This document shows, piece after piece, positions 27,802-35,702 of a stretch of DNA of 64,000 bases. The number at the start of each line of letters is the position of its first letter. The stretch's first letter is position 1. The notes under the pieces were generated by a model. The model saw nothing but the letters and a program-made list of their open reading frames with translations. It had not been told where the DNA came from and searched no databases. Source of the stretch: Kovacikia minuta CCNUW1 (GTDB lineage: Bacteria; Cyanobacteriota; Cyanobacteriia; Leptolyngbyales; Leptolyngbyaceae); contig NZ_CP083582.1 in assembly GCF_020091585.1 (NCBI RefSeq), positions 5,280,536 to 5,344,535 on the forward strand. The letters run 5' to 3'. The position numbers and the translations under genes are program-made.

Positions 27802-27984
27802 ATGAGTTTAGAAGACAGGGCAAAAGCAACTGCCAAAAATATCGAAGGCAAAATTCAAGAAGCCGTAGGAGAAATCACAGGCGATGAGCGCACCAAAGTA
27901 GAAGGTCAAGCAAAACAGGCTGAAGCCAAAGGTCGTCATGTGGTAGAAGATGTGAAAGACCAGGCCAAAAAACTGATTGATTAG
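27802..27984 (+). CDS. CsbD family stress protein
   Basis: 60 aa, highly charged and helical: DRAKATAKNIEGKIQEAVG, EITGDERTKVEGQAKQAEA. These are the CsbD signatures. Members are general-stress induced and have no known enzymatic role. A strong AAGGAG lies 9 nt before the ATG. The leader has two small hairpins (ATTCCTTCTGAAGGAAT at about 27683 and GACAGGA...TCCTGTC at about 27741-27767) that could regulate the transcript. A terminator follows. Confidence 0.93.
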   Translation: MSLEDRAKATAKNIEGKIQEAVGEITGDERTKVEGQAKQAEAKGRHVVEDVKDQAKKLID

Positions 27985-28025
27985 GCTCTGTTCTAAACCT
28001 TTGAGTTCAGGTTAATCAAATGCTG

Positions 28026-28072
28026 AGTGCTGAGGAGAGGGGAACAACTTTTCCTTAGCGCTCAGCACTTTT
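28026..28072. terminator. hairpin terminator between csbD and inositol monophosphatase genes
   Basis: Arms AGTGCTGAG and CTCAGCACT are perfect and are followed by TTT on the plus strand. The two genes converge here, and the element uses the GCTGAGTGCTGAG repeat found elsewhere (29036-29068). Confidence 0.55.
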
Positions 28073-28931
28073 AAAGCATGCCCTGGGCTGAGTCAGTAAG
28101 ACGACTGGAATCTGCCCAGGTTGCTAGGGGCGGAACTCGTTGTAGCTCCTGGCTGAGACTGCCATGAATCTGACCATTCGTTGCCAGGATACGCCCGGAA
28201 CTAATTTGCAAAGGGCTGCCGTCATAGGCGGTCACCTTGCCGCCTGCCTCCTCCAGGATGGCAACCCCAGCGGTTATGTCCCAGGGCGACAACCCCCGCT
28301 CCCAGTAGCCATCAAACCGACCGCAGGCAACGTATGCCAGATCCAGTGCGGCGGAACCGCTACGCCGTACTCCCTGAGTCAGGTGAGTCAGGTAGCAAAA
28401 TTCAGCATAGTTTGTATCGATCGTTTGGCGGCGATCGTAGGCAAAGCCACTAACCAACAGGCTTTTTTCCAATTCAGTCGTTTCAGACACCTGCATGGGG
28501 CGACGGTTGCGGGTTGCGCCCAAACCCTTTGCTGCCCGAAAAAGCTCTTGCCGAAAGGGATCAAAAATCACCCCAACCTGCGGAATCCCGTCGATCATCA
28601 GCCCCACTGAAACCGCTGAAACAGGGTATTGATGGGCGTAATTGGTCGTTCCGTCTAGCGGATCGATCGCCCACAGATACTGACTGTTCAAATTCCCCAA
28701 CTGCCCCGATTCCTCCGCCAAAATCGTGTGATCTGGCACATGCCGATCTAACACCTTCAAAATTGCTGCCTCGGCTGCCCTATCCGCCTCAGTGACCAGA
28801 TCACCCGGACGCCCCTTGTCTTCAATTTCCGCCAAATTTCCCAGGTAATCTTGCAAAATTACCCCAGCTGCCAAAGCCGCCTCAGTAGCAACGTCGAGAA
28901 AGGTGTGAAGTTGGTCAGTTGTGGGAGGCAT
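28071..28931 (-). CDS. inositol monophosphatase family protein
   Basis: 286 aa. It hydrolyses inositol phosphates or related sugar phosphates with Mg2+. The metal-binding motifs are present: EESGQLG near residue 73, WAIDPLDGTTNYAHQYP near 87, and WDITAGVAILEEAGG near 217. Length and order match the cyanobacterial SuhB-type branch. The first part (DVATEAALAAGVILQ) is standard. The region upstream of the start is a TTTTGAG tandem repeat, so the promoter must lie in or beyond it. Confidence 0.92.
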   Translation of the reverse strand: MPPTTDQLHTFLDVATEAALAAGVILQDYLGNLAEIEDKGRPGDLVTEADRAAEAAILKVLDRHVPDHTILAEESGQLGNLNSQYLWAIDPLDGTTNYAHQYPVSAVSVGLMIDGIPQVGVIFDPFRQELFRAAKGLGATRNRRPMQVSETTELEKSLLVSGFAYDRRQTIDTNYAEFCYLTHLTQGVRRSGSAALDLAYVACGRFDGYWERGLSPWDITAGVAILEEAGGKVTAYDGSPLQISSGRILATNGQIHGSLSQELQRVPPLATWADSSRLTDSAQGML

Positions 28932-28947
28932 GGGGGAAGGGGGGAGG

Positions 28948-29034
28948 GTTTTGAGTTTTAAGTTTTGAGTTTAAGTTTTGAGTTTAAGTTTTGAGTTTTG
29001 AGTTTTAAGTTTTGAGTTTTAAGTTTTGAGTTAA
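28948..29034. repeat. long TTTTGAGTTTAAG tandem repeat
   Basis: About 12 degenerate units of a heptamer (TTTTGAG/TTTTAAG) lie between two minus-strand genes. The same unit encodes part of the insertion in the AAA+ ATPase (3811-3840). Confidence 0.85.
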
Positions 29035-29109
29035 AGCTGAGTGCTGAGTGCTGACGATGAGCATGCTGAGTGTCTCCCTAGCGGCGGCTCTCTGCCTAGA
29101 TTCCAGCCT

Positions 29110-29655
29110 TTATCCTTTCCCGCTTCCCTCCTGATTCCTAAATTCTACGGGGGTACTGCGCATAGGTTGCTGGGGATTCCAGATACCCAAACCTAAGGCT
29201 CTGGCACGATCCTGGGCACGGGCAAGGCGTCGGTCATATTTATGGTTGGGTAAATGGGGGACTGCCAGGGCGTAGCCTTCTGCCACCAATTCTTCGTTGA
29301 CTAATTTACCGCCCTGCCACGCATAGGCGAGTCGTTGCCCCTTGCTGTCCCTGGGCGCTATATCAGTCTCCAGCAACACCTGCTGGTTGCCAAGTATCTG
29401 TTTCAGTTTGGTTCTTGCTGCTTCTCCCCAGGGAGACTGGGCCCGATCGGGAACATCAATGCCTTCCAACCGAACCCGTTCGGTTATTTCTGGTTGCCCC
29501 ACCATTCCTGCCACCTCAAAATCTCGCCCATTCGTAATCTGTTGCACTTGAACCATCAAACCCGGAGGCAAAACAGCAGGCTGACAGGCACATAAGAGAA
29601 CTGAAAACGCAAAATTAAAAATTAAAAATTGCAGCGTCCGTCTTAAATTCCTCAT
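29110..29655 (-). CDS. thermonuclease-like lipoprotein
   Basis: 181 aa. A signal peptide ends in the lipobox LLCACQ near residue 24, so the mature protein is probably a lipid-anchored extracytoplasmic protein. The staphylococcal nuclease fold is indicated by VRLEGIDVPDRAQSPWGEAA (Asp and Arg at the active site), DSKGQRLAYAW and NEELVAEGYALA. Glu of the usual catalytic set is in the LEGID/GEAA region. The hydrophobic core of the signal (LQFLIFNF) is encoded by an AATTTTTAATTTTT tandem repeat, a common intergenic unit. Confidence 0.88.
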   Translation of the reverse strand: MRNLRRTLQFLIFNFAFSVLLCACQPAVLPPGLMVQVQQITNGRDFEVAGMVGQPEITERVRLEGIDVPDRAQSPWGEAARTKLKQILGNQQVLLETDIAPRDSKGQRLAYAWQGGKLVNEELVAEGYALAVPHLPNHKYDRRLARAQDRARALGLGIWNPQQPMRSTPVEFRNQEGSGKG

Positions 29656-29680
29656 TTTTCATTCTCAATCCTTCTTTTTT

Positions 29681-30049
29681 TTAATCCTCGTCCAGAGGTA
29701 ATCCCCGTTTCACTTTGCCTTTGCCAAAGTAGCGACCAAACTGAAGTTCGTAGACCTCATCCTCATCCTGGGTTTCCACTTCCAGGTCAGAGTGGGGGTA
29801 GCTAACGCAGAGTAAAGCATATCCCTGTTTCCGCAGGTGGGGAGACAGTCCCATTGCTTCGGGCTGGTAAATTTCACCAGAAATAACCCTGACTGCACAG
29901 GTTGTGCAGGCTCCATTGCGGCAAGAAAAGGGGAGGTTTACCCCTTGATTCTCGCCCGTCTGGAGGATATAGCGGTCTTCTGGAACCTGAATTGTGTGGA
30001 GCGTTTGGGTACGGCGATCGCGAATTCGAACAGTATGGGAACGGGTCAT
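29681..30049 (-). CDS. 2Fe-2S ferredoxin with C-terminal extension (FdC2-like)
   Basis: 122 aa from ATG 30049 (MTRSHTVRIRDRR); 29 more upstream codons are open but unlike the family. The 2Fe-2S ligands are CRNGACTTC and the C in YALLCVSYP. After the usual ferredoxin end (VETQDEDEV) there is an extra ~25-residue tail, YELQFGRYFGKGKVKRG, as in plant and cyanobacterial FdC2. FdC2-type ferredoxins have shifted redox potential and are distinct from the photosynthetic PetF. A tRNA gene is divergent upstream. Confidence 0.88.
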   Translation of the reverse strand: MTRSHTVRIRDRRTQTLHTIQVPEDRYILQTGENQGVNLPFSCRNGACTTCAVRVISGEIYQPEAMGLSPHLRKQGYALLCVSYPHSDLEVETQDEDEVYELQFGRYFGKGKVKRGLPLDED

Positions 30050-30229
30050 AAAAGAAATGGAAGATTTCCTTACCAGTATGGGGTCAAGTTTTGCTACTAT
30101 AATTCTTCTGTGACTGTTGACGCAGCGCAACCCCAAATTACCTGACTTAGATCACCTGAGGGTGAGATGAAAATGGCTCTGCCTTCTTTTCATCCGAAGT
30201 CAGATTCCGCGATCGAGCGGTTCCCCCCT

Positions 30230-30316
30230 GGAGAGATGGCCGAGTGGTTGAAGGCGCAGCACTGGAAATGCTGTTTACGGGTAACTGTAACGAGGGTTCG
30301 AATCCCTCTCTCTCCG
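30230..30316 (+). tRNA. trnS-GGA: tRNA-Ser (anticodon GGA)
   Basis: 87 nt. The acceptor GGAGAGA (30230-30236) pairs with TCTCTCC (30309-30315), with discriminator G. The anticodon stem-loop is CAGCA-CTGGAAA-TGCTG, anticodon GGA. A long variable arm (TTTACGGGTAACTGTAAC region) identifies a class II tRNA. T-arm GAGGG-TTCGAAT-CCCTC. CCA is not encoded. Confidence 0.97.
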
Positions 30317-30720
30317 TATCTAATATCCAGTTTTCGGCAATTTTACTGAGAGCCTAGAGATAGCTCTGGGTGCATCCGATAGTTGGTGGACGAGGCTGAT
30401 GCGGAGATCTGGGGACACGGAGATGCGGGGATTTTAGACAGCGTTTTTACTCTCCGCATCATTTACTCAATCTCCCCTGACCTTCAGATGCCCCTATGAC
30501 TCCAATTTAATGACGGGATGGCAGACCAGGGTGAAATGCCCAATTTCTGCTGCATAATGGTCAATAGGGGAGCGAAATGGTACGAATGTATTACATGTAA
30601 ATTTCCTGTTATTTTAGGCATCTCACGTACTAGTTAAGTAGGAGGTTGATGGTTGTTGGACGGTCGCCAACCGATTGAAACCAAAAAGTCTCGTCCATCC
30701 TGGTATATCGGACTAAGCCT
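30317..30720. other. intergenic region before the HtrA-like gene
   Basis: 404 bp. It holds a GATGCGGAGA/CGGAGATGCGG direct repeat (near 30398-30435) with an inverted partner (CTCCGCATC at 30452), so a hairpin may form. Near the 3' end is AGGAGG followed 3 nt later by an ATG (30649) opening a nine-codon frame MVVGRSPTD that stops at TGA; the stop is in frame with and 42 bp before the HtrA start. No gene is recognised. Confidence 0.5.
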
Positions 30721-31938
30721 ATGAAACTCGTGCCCTGGATATTAACGGCTGTTCTACTGGTACTTGCCCGCGCTTTTGCGACAGGGCTTCCCTCAGAGCA
30801 AAATTCTTCATCGCCTAAAGAAGAGCCTCCTGCCGCCAATGTTCAACAACCCGTCAGAAGCACTGAACCCTCCAATGGCAGCTCTGATCCGTTCGTTGCC
30901 ACTTCTAAGCGGCAAAGCCAATCTGACTTACAGACCAACAAAGGGGATTGCAAATCAGCCGGACCTGCCGTAGTAACCATTCGGGCTGGCAGAAGTTTTG
31001 GGTCGGGTAGTATTGTCAGTTCGGATGGGTTAGTTATCACCAACAACCATGTGGTTAGACCTGCAATGGGTGCTTCCATTGGGGTCAGAACCATCTCAGG
31101 CGGTCGCTATCAGGGGCAGGTGATTGGGGTCGATCAAGTGAACGATCTGGCGCTGATCAAGCTGAATACTCAAGATAGGCTGCCTGCCATTCCAATTGCG
31201 AACTCCCAATCGCTTCAGTTGGGTCAGAAGGTCTGCGCGATCGGGAGTCCCTATGGGCAGCCCGGAGTTTTAACCCGAGGCACCCTGACAACAATTCGGA
31301 GTAATGGCGATTTGCAGTCTGCATTAGTCCTGGAACCGGGTAATTCGGGGGGTCCTTTGCTGAATCAGCAGGGCGAAATGATTGGGGTCAACAAAGCAAT
31401 CTGGCAGTCAAGAAATGGAGTCAATAGTGGTATCAGTTTTGCGACCAATCTGACGATCGCAAAGAACTTTATTGCCCAAAACCGATCCAATACAGGGACG
31501 ATCGCAAGCCGCCCTGGTCCTGACTTTGGTTACCCTGGTTCCAGCATGATGCCCTCACAACCAGAGGGACCTCCCTTTTCTCCCGATTCTCCCTTTCCCC
31601 ACCCCGGCATGGAGGGTTCCTCTCCTTTTTCCGGTTTCCCACCCCATTCCCCAGGTGGAGAGTTCGACGGTCCCTCTGGGGAGCAACCCTTTCAGCGTCC
31701 CGGTCCTCGCTTGGGAGTCATGCTAGATAACGAAACCATGACCATTCGGGAAGTAATGCCACGCTCCGCAGCGGGTGCAGCTGGAATTCGTCCCGGCGAT
31801 CAACTCTTGGCACTGAATGGCTCTCAAGTTCAAGGAGTGGAACAGGTCGAAGAATTTTTGAGTAATAATCCCAATTCTGCCAAGGTCACGATTAAGCGAA
31901 ACCAACAAACCCAGGATATTCAGGTTAACTTTCAGTAG
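30721..31938 (+). CDS. HtrA/Deg-like serine protease with PDZ domain
   Basis: 405 aa. A signal/membrane segment (ILTAVLLVLARAFATG) is followed by an acidic, Ser/Pro-rich spacer. The trypsin-like core has the triad His in ITNNHVVRP, Asp in VNDLALIKL and Ser in LEPGNSGGPLLN. A C-terminal PDZ is at ~335-405 (REVMPRSAAGAAGIRPGDQ). Between protease and PDZ there is an unusual ~60-residue Pro/Gly/Phe-rich linker (~265-325; PFSPDSPFPHPG, FSGFPPHSPGG). It probably degrades misfolded extracytoplasmic proteins. The ATG has no strong ribosome site; the AGGAGG 75 bp upstream serves a tiny frame. Confidence 0.93.
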   Translation: MKLVPWILTAVLLVLARAFATGLPSEQNSSSPKEEPPAANVQQPVRSTEPSNGSSDPFVATSKRQSQSDLQTNKGDCKSAGPAVVTIRAGRSFGSGSIVSSDGLVITNNHVVRPAMGASIGVRTISGGRYQGQVIGVDQVNDLALIKLNTQDRLPAIPIANSQSLQLGQKVCAIGSPYGQPGVLTRGTLTTIRSNGDLQSALVLEPGNSGGPLLNQQGEMIGVNKAIWQSRNGVNSGISFATNLTIAKNFIAQNRSNTGTIASRPGPDFGYPGSSMMPSQPEGPPFSPDSPFPHPGMEGSSPFSGFPPHSPGGEFDGPSGEQPFQRPGPRLGVMLDNETMTIREVMPRSAAGAAGIRPGDQLLALNGSQVQGVEQVEEFLSNNPNSAKVTIKRNQQTQDIQVNFQ

Positions 31939-32338
31939 GCAGTCAACCCCCCTTTAGGGCAGAAGGCAGCGGTCAACTTTACCCTCCCCCTACTCTCGTC
32001 TGTTTTCTTGCCCTAGTACTTTAGTTTTGGTAGTATCTCTCCCATAAAGTAGAGGATTCAACTTATCCCTTTACTTTACAGTGATTGGCGTGGGAGAGCG
32101 TCCAGCTTTACAGCGGTCCCTTATGGATGGCTGGAACCTTTAATTTATTTTTCGTGTAAAAAACCTCAAAAATCAGAAAAACTCCTTCCCAACAGGGTAG
32201 TTAGGTTCAAACCCCTTTTTGTAACCCGTAGTAAGGACTCACCGACTGGTTCTCTTTGTAGCAATCACACCTTTTCCCAATCGCTTGGGATGTTAAGGCT
32301 CTTGTTGGGGTTGTTTTCTGACGATTGGGTAGGTGAAT
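31939..32338. other. long leader before the peptidoglycan-binding gene
   Basis: 400 bp with no gene. CCAGC/GGCTGG pairs around 32100-32140, and a T-rich then A-rich stretch (32142-32180) is followed by a pyrimidine-rich one. Peptidoglycan genes in cyanobacteria may have c-di-AMP (ydaO) leaders; I did not find its conserved core here. Nothing further is called. Confidence 0.45.
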
Positions 32339-33127
32339 ATGGAAACCCTGGCTTTTTTACATTGTGCGATCGCCTACGAAGATCCGAATCCCGATCCCGA
32401 TCCGCGATCGCCTTTTGAGGTCAAGTCTCCACTTCCCAACCCTCAGTTAGTCGGCATCCTGGCTGTCAGCGTCGCAACTGCTGCTGCCCTCTGCTCAAAT
32501 GACGTTCAGGCACTCATGCAATACGGGGATGTGGGACCCGGCGTTGCTGTTTTGCAAGAAGACCTGAATATTTATGCTGACCAGGTATACGGGTATGAAA
32601 CTGAACGGGCAGTCCGGCGGTTTCAAAGACGCAATGGATTACAAAGGGATGGGGTCGCTGGACCTGCAACGCTTTCTGCCCTTGGGTTACCTGCTGATTT
32701 AGGTCCTGATGGGGGTACGGTTCCGGTCTCTGGAAGTACCGTAATTGCCTATGCCTTGAATGTTCGCAGTTATCCCTCTCTCTATGCCCCAGTTCAATCC
32801 GTTCTCTACTACGGAGAGACTGTTTCCCTCACTGGTGCCAGCCAATATAGAGATGGTTACAACTGGGTACAGATTGCCCGTGGTGGTTGGGTTGCCGATG
32901 ATTACTTGAGCAATGGTGGTGGCTACAGCCCCGTATCCGGGACTGCTTACGTGTCTGCCTGGGACGGATTGTACATTCGCAGTGCTCCTGATGGTTATAT
33001 CATCGGCGGTTTAACCTATGGTCAGTCTGTTTACCTCACGGGCGATCGTCAATACGCAGGGGGGTATAACTGGGTCAGACTATCCGATGGTGGCTGGGTT
33101 GCCGAGAATTACCTCTCCTACTCTTAG
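32339..33127 (+). CDS. peptidoglycan-binding protein with two SH3b repeats
   Basis: 262 aa from ATG 32339 (GTG two codons upstream is also open). After a short Asp/Pro-rich start (EDPNPDPDPRSPF) there is a helix resembling a signal/anchor (LVGILAVSVATAAALCS). A PG_binding_1 domain follows at ~65-115 (LQEDLNIYADQVYGYETE, FQRRNGLQRDGVAGPATL). Two SH3b-like domains follow at ~130-195 and ~200-262, each ending GGWVA(D/E)(D/N)YLS. It is a cell-wall binding protein, without a visible catalytic domain. Confidence 0.85.
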   Translation: METLAFLHCAIAYEDPNPDPDPRSPFEVKSPLPNPQLVGILAVSVATAAALCSNDVQALMQYGDVGPGVAVLQEDLNIYADQVYGYETERAVRRFQRRNGLQRDGVAGPATLSALGLPADLGPDGGTVPVSGSTVIAYALNVRSYPSLYAPVQSVLYYGETVSLTGASQYRDGYNWVQIARGGWVADDYLSNGGGYSPVSGTAYVSAWDGLYIRSAPDGYIIGGLTYGQSVYLTGDRQYAGGYNWVRLSDGGWVAENYLSYS

Positions 33128-33164
33128 GAACAAGAATTAAATCACATCGACTTTTTCCATGACT

Positions 33165-33221
33165 GGGTTGAGTTCGCGAAACCCAACATCTGCGGGGGTG
33201 TTGGGTTTCATACTTCAACCC
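33165..33221. repeat. GTTGGGTTTC hairpin repeat
   Basis: Nested perfect arms GAAACCCAACA (33178-33188) and TGTTGGGTTTC (33199-33209) lie within outer arms GGGTTGAG and CTTCAACCC. It is a dispersed cyanobacterial repeat type and may terminate the gene upstream. Confidence 0.7.
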
Positions 33222-33254
33222 AACCAACGCAGGTTATTTAATTCGCAATCCTAA

Positions 33255-33318
33255 GGGTTTAGCATTCGGGCAAAAACCTTTGCGATGGGCGAAAGTATAC
33301 CTGCCAGGTGCTAAACCC
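33255..33318. repeat. GGGTTTAGCA inverted repeat
   Basis: Arms GGGTTTAGCA (33255-33264) and TGCTAAACCC (33309-33318) are perfect, around a 44-bp interior with CGATGGGCGAAAG. It lies just outside the non-coding part of the IS110 element and looks like an independent MITE-like repeat. Confidence 0.6.
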
Positions 33319-33328
33319 CTTGTGTGTA

Positions 33329-33564
33329 GGGCAGCTTTCAGCAACAGTAATGAAAGTTGGGTCAGGTCAAGTGCACTCTGGTATGCCCCTAAGGCTAGCC
33401 AAGCCTGGATGTAGATTAGACGCTTTTGCTGACCCTAAGCCCGCTCCAGCCGCTCACCACACTGAACAGTATCATAGGGCTGCCCCTGCAGTGGACATGA
33501 CCCTGGACTGACAAGGAAAGTGGGTTCTGAGGCTGTAAACCCTGGATGGATTGAAGGAGCCTTT
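33329..33564 (+). ncRNA. putative bridge (seek) RNA of the IS110 element
   Basis: IS110-group transposases use a structured guide RNA from the non-coding end next to the gene. Here a 5' hairpin CAGCTTTCA/TGAAAGTTG (33332-33359) is followed by a closed domain bounded by GGGTCAG (33359-33365) and CTGACCC (33429-33435). Inside it an internal loop holds GGCTAGCC. A second structured part is at 33470-33520 (GGGCTGCCCCTGCAG). That layout resembles described bridge RNAs (5' stem-loop and two internal loops). No homologue was available to fix the loop roles. Confidence 0.4.
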
Positions 33565-34560
33565 ATGTCATCGTCGTCCCCTGTCGTTGATGCTGTATTG
33601 GGTTTAGACATTGGCAAAACACGGATTCATGGGGTGTTGCTCTGTGGCACCCAAGCGCTTCGACGCAAAGCGATCGCCAACACAGTTGCTGGGCACCAAG
33701 AATTGCTCGCTTGGTTGAGCCAGCAACGCTTTACCCAGTTACATGCCTGTCTCGAAGCCACCAGCACCTATGGGCATGCCATCGCCAAGCAGTTGCATCA
33801 CGCCGGGTATGGCGTGACGATTGCCAATCCCCAAGCGGTCCATGCTTATGCCCAGAGTCGCTTGAGTCGCACCAAGACCGATGCGGCTGATGCTCGCTTA
33901 ATTGCCGAATACTGCCGTGACCTGAAGCCTGAGCTTTGGCAACCACCGGCCCCTGAGGTGGAAGTGTTGCAAAATCTGATGCGACGGGTGCAGGCCCTCG
34001 AGCAGATGATTGGACAGGAAACCAATCGCCTCGAAACGGCTCCCCCTGAGTTGGTAAGCGAGATTAACACTCACATCACCTTTATGGAAGACCAACTCAA
34101 AGCCTTGCGAGACAAGATTCGAACCCATATCGACCAATTCCCCGGTCTCAAACGGCAACACGAATTGCTCGATTCGATTCCTGGTATTGGTCCTCACACC
34201 GCGGCCCTGATTCTCGCAGAAATCGGCAGTTGGCAGCACTTTGCTTCGGCTCGGCAGTTGGCGGCTTACGCCGGACTCACGCCCCAGGAAAAAACCTCTG
34301 GCACATCGATTCACGGCAAGCCCAGGCTGTGCAAACTTGGTAATGCCCGCTTACGCAAAGCCCTGTTTCTCCCAGCCCTGTGCCTTTTACGCTGGAGCAA
34401 GCCGATTCAAGCTTGGCGCGCACAACTCCTCCAGCGCCACAAAACTAAGCGTCAAGTCGTCGGGGCCGTGATGCATAAGCTGATTCGCTGGATTTACGGG
34501 GTTCTGCACGCCAATAAACCTTTTGACGCCCAGGTCTGCTTCCCGACCTCATCGACTTGA
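33565..34560 (+). CDS. IS110 family transposase
   Basis: 331 aa from ATG 33565 (MSSSSPVVDAVLGLDIGKT), preceded by GAAGGAG 7-8 nt upstream; an upstream frame start at 33520 is rejected. DEDD catalytic acids: D in LGLDIGKT, E in CLEATSTYG, D/D in KTDAADARLIAEY. The C-terminal transposase_20 domain has LDSIPGIGPHTAALILAEIG and RQLAAYAGLTPQE, with the conserved Ser in KTSGTSIHGKPRL. Full length, apparently functional. Confidence 0.94.
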   Translation: MSSSSPVVDAVLGLDIGKTRIHGVLLCGTQALRRKAIANTVAGHQELLAWLSQQRFTQLHACLEATSTYGHAIAKQLHHAGYGVTIANPQAVHAYAQSRLSRTKTDAADARLIAEYCRDLKPELWQPPAPEVEVLQNLMRRVQALEQMIGQETNRLETAPPELVSEINTHITFMEDQLKALRDKIRTHIDQFPGLKRQHELLDSIPGIGPHTAALILAEIGSWQHFASARQLAAYAGLTPQEKTSGTSIHGKPRLCKLGNARLRKALFLPALCLLRWSKPIQAWRAQLLQRHKTKRQVVGAVMHKLIRWIYGVLHANKPFDAQVCFPTSST

Positions 34561-34785
34561 CACCTGCAACTTTGCACAGTATCTACAAATTAGCGATTTT
34601 ATTTTGTTTTCGTTCACTAGGGTTCAAGCAACCAAAAATTGCAGCGTCTCATTAAAACTTAAAACTTCTAAACAGTTCGCCGCTCAAATAGTTAAACTTC
34701 GTTGCGAAGCCCCACCCCTGTCCCCGTGCAGTGATATCTTCGTTAACGTTGATTCACAAGCAGCGTTAGGAAAAGGAGAACACCG

Positions 34786-34986
34786 TTGGATTCGCGTTTA
34801 CGTCAACCTCTCAATGCTTCTAGCCGAGAAGACTTTAGCGAGTACGTTGCCCATCTCCAGCTTCATATGACGTTACAAGCTCGCAATCTAGTTCCTACTC
34901 TGACTCAAACTGCTGACAGCCGAGAGCAATTGTTGCATCAGACGCAAGCAACTTTTGAAAAGTTGGTATCCCGTCAAATGCTCTAG
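34786..34986 (+). CDS. small protein with own terminator (66 aa)
   Basis: TTG start preceded at 7-8 nt by AAAGGAGA. A perfect Rho-independent terminator lies 35 bp downstream, so this is a complete single-gene unit. The protein is soluble and helical (REDFSEYVAHLQLHMTLQA, REQLLHQTQATFEKLV). No known domain is recognised. It lies in the gap between the IS110 element and a DUF2358 gene and is easily missed. Confidence 0.6.
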   Translation: MDSRLRQPLNASSREDFSEYVAHLQLHMTLQARNLVPTLTQTADSREQLLHQTQATFEKLVSRQML

Positions 34987-35020
34987 CACAAGTTATTCCA
35001 TACCGTTTTATCTATATTTA

Positions 35021-35051
35021 ATCAGAGCTAATGAATTAGCTCTGATTTTTT
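35021..35051 (+). terminator. Rho-independent terminator
   Basis: Arms ATCAGAGCTAAT and ATTAGCTCTGAT are perfect, loop GA, then TTTTTT. It closes the 66-aa gene. Confidence 0.9.
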
Positions 35052-35109
35052 ATGCATCTGCACCAATGCTAAGTTGACTTGCCATTGTACCTATCCCTAA
35101 CCCCTTCCT

Positions 35110-35505
35110 ATGGCCATCATCGATATTCTCCAATCCGACTATGCCCGCTTTCCTTTTGAGCAGACTTTCAGCATTTATTCAGAGCATGTATTTTTCAAAG
35201 ATCCACTGTCCCAGTTTCGGGGACGAGGTCGCTACCAAAGCATGATCGGCTTCATCAAAACCTTCTTCCTCAACTGCAAGATGGATTTGCACGCCATTCG
35301 TCAGGAGGGCAATACCATTTACACCGAGTGGACGTTGAGTTGGAACACTCCCCTTCCCTGGAAACCGCGCATTTCCATTCCAGGTCGGAGCGAACTTACA
35401 CTGAATTCGGATGGACTAATCGATTCCCATATCGATTACTGGAACTGTTCTAAATTAGACGTGTTGAAGCAACATTTTGCAGGTTTACCCGGTTTAGTTC
35501 GCTAA
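35110..35505 (+). CDS. DUF2358 domain protein
   Basis: 131 aa. The NTF2-like DUF2358 family is widespread in cyanobacteria and plastid-bearing eukaryotes. Landmarks: DYARFPFEQTFSIYSEHVFF near the start, FKDPLSQFRGRGRYQSMIG, TEWTLSWNTPLPWKPRI and IDSHIDYWNC. No signal peptide, so it is cytoplasmic. The partner is unknown. About 200 bp downstream is crtQ in the same direction; co-transcription is possible. Confidence 0.9.
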   Translation: MAIIDILQSDYARFPFEQTFSIYSEHVFFKDPLSQFRGRGRYQSMIGFIKTFFLNCKMDLHAIRQEGNTIYTEWTLSWNTPLPWKPRISIPGRSELTLNSDGLIDSHIDYWNCSKLDVLKQHFAGLPGLVR

Positions 35506-35702
35506 TATACCGATCGCGCGCAACCAGGGTTCCGTAGCTTCTCCCTTTTGCCTGGATCATCTGTTTCGGTATTTTTGCCGGACGATCGGTCGTCGCTACC
35601 AGAGTTGCCGCAACGTCATCCCTCATGCCCCATCCTTTTCAATCACCCACTCCCCATTACCATTACAATACGTAAAGCAATCTTAGACGAGTGAAGGGTA
35701 GG

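Larger units (their letters stand above)
33329..34600 (+). mobile_element. IS110-family insertion sequence (approximate ends)
   Basis: The DEDD transposase gene (33565-34560) is preceded by ~235 bp of structured non-coding DNA. IS110 elements have no classical inverted repeats, so the ends cannot be fixed by eye. The left limit is set after the repeat ending at 33318 and the right limit within the AT-rich DNA after the stop. Confidence 0.6.

Noticed and set aside
28948-29034. Tandem TTTTGAG units considered as a CRISPR array
   Set aside because: Units are heptamers without spacers; no cas genes.
32200-32220. GGTTCAAACCCC resembling a tRNA T-loop
   Set aside because: No acceptor, D or anticodon stem around it.
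31939-32338. Possible c-di-AMP (ydaO) riboswitch before the peptidoglycan-binding gene
   Set aside because: The conserved ydaO core blocks are not seen; only generic short hairpins are present.
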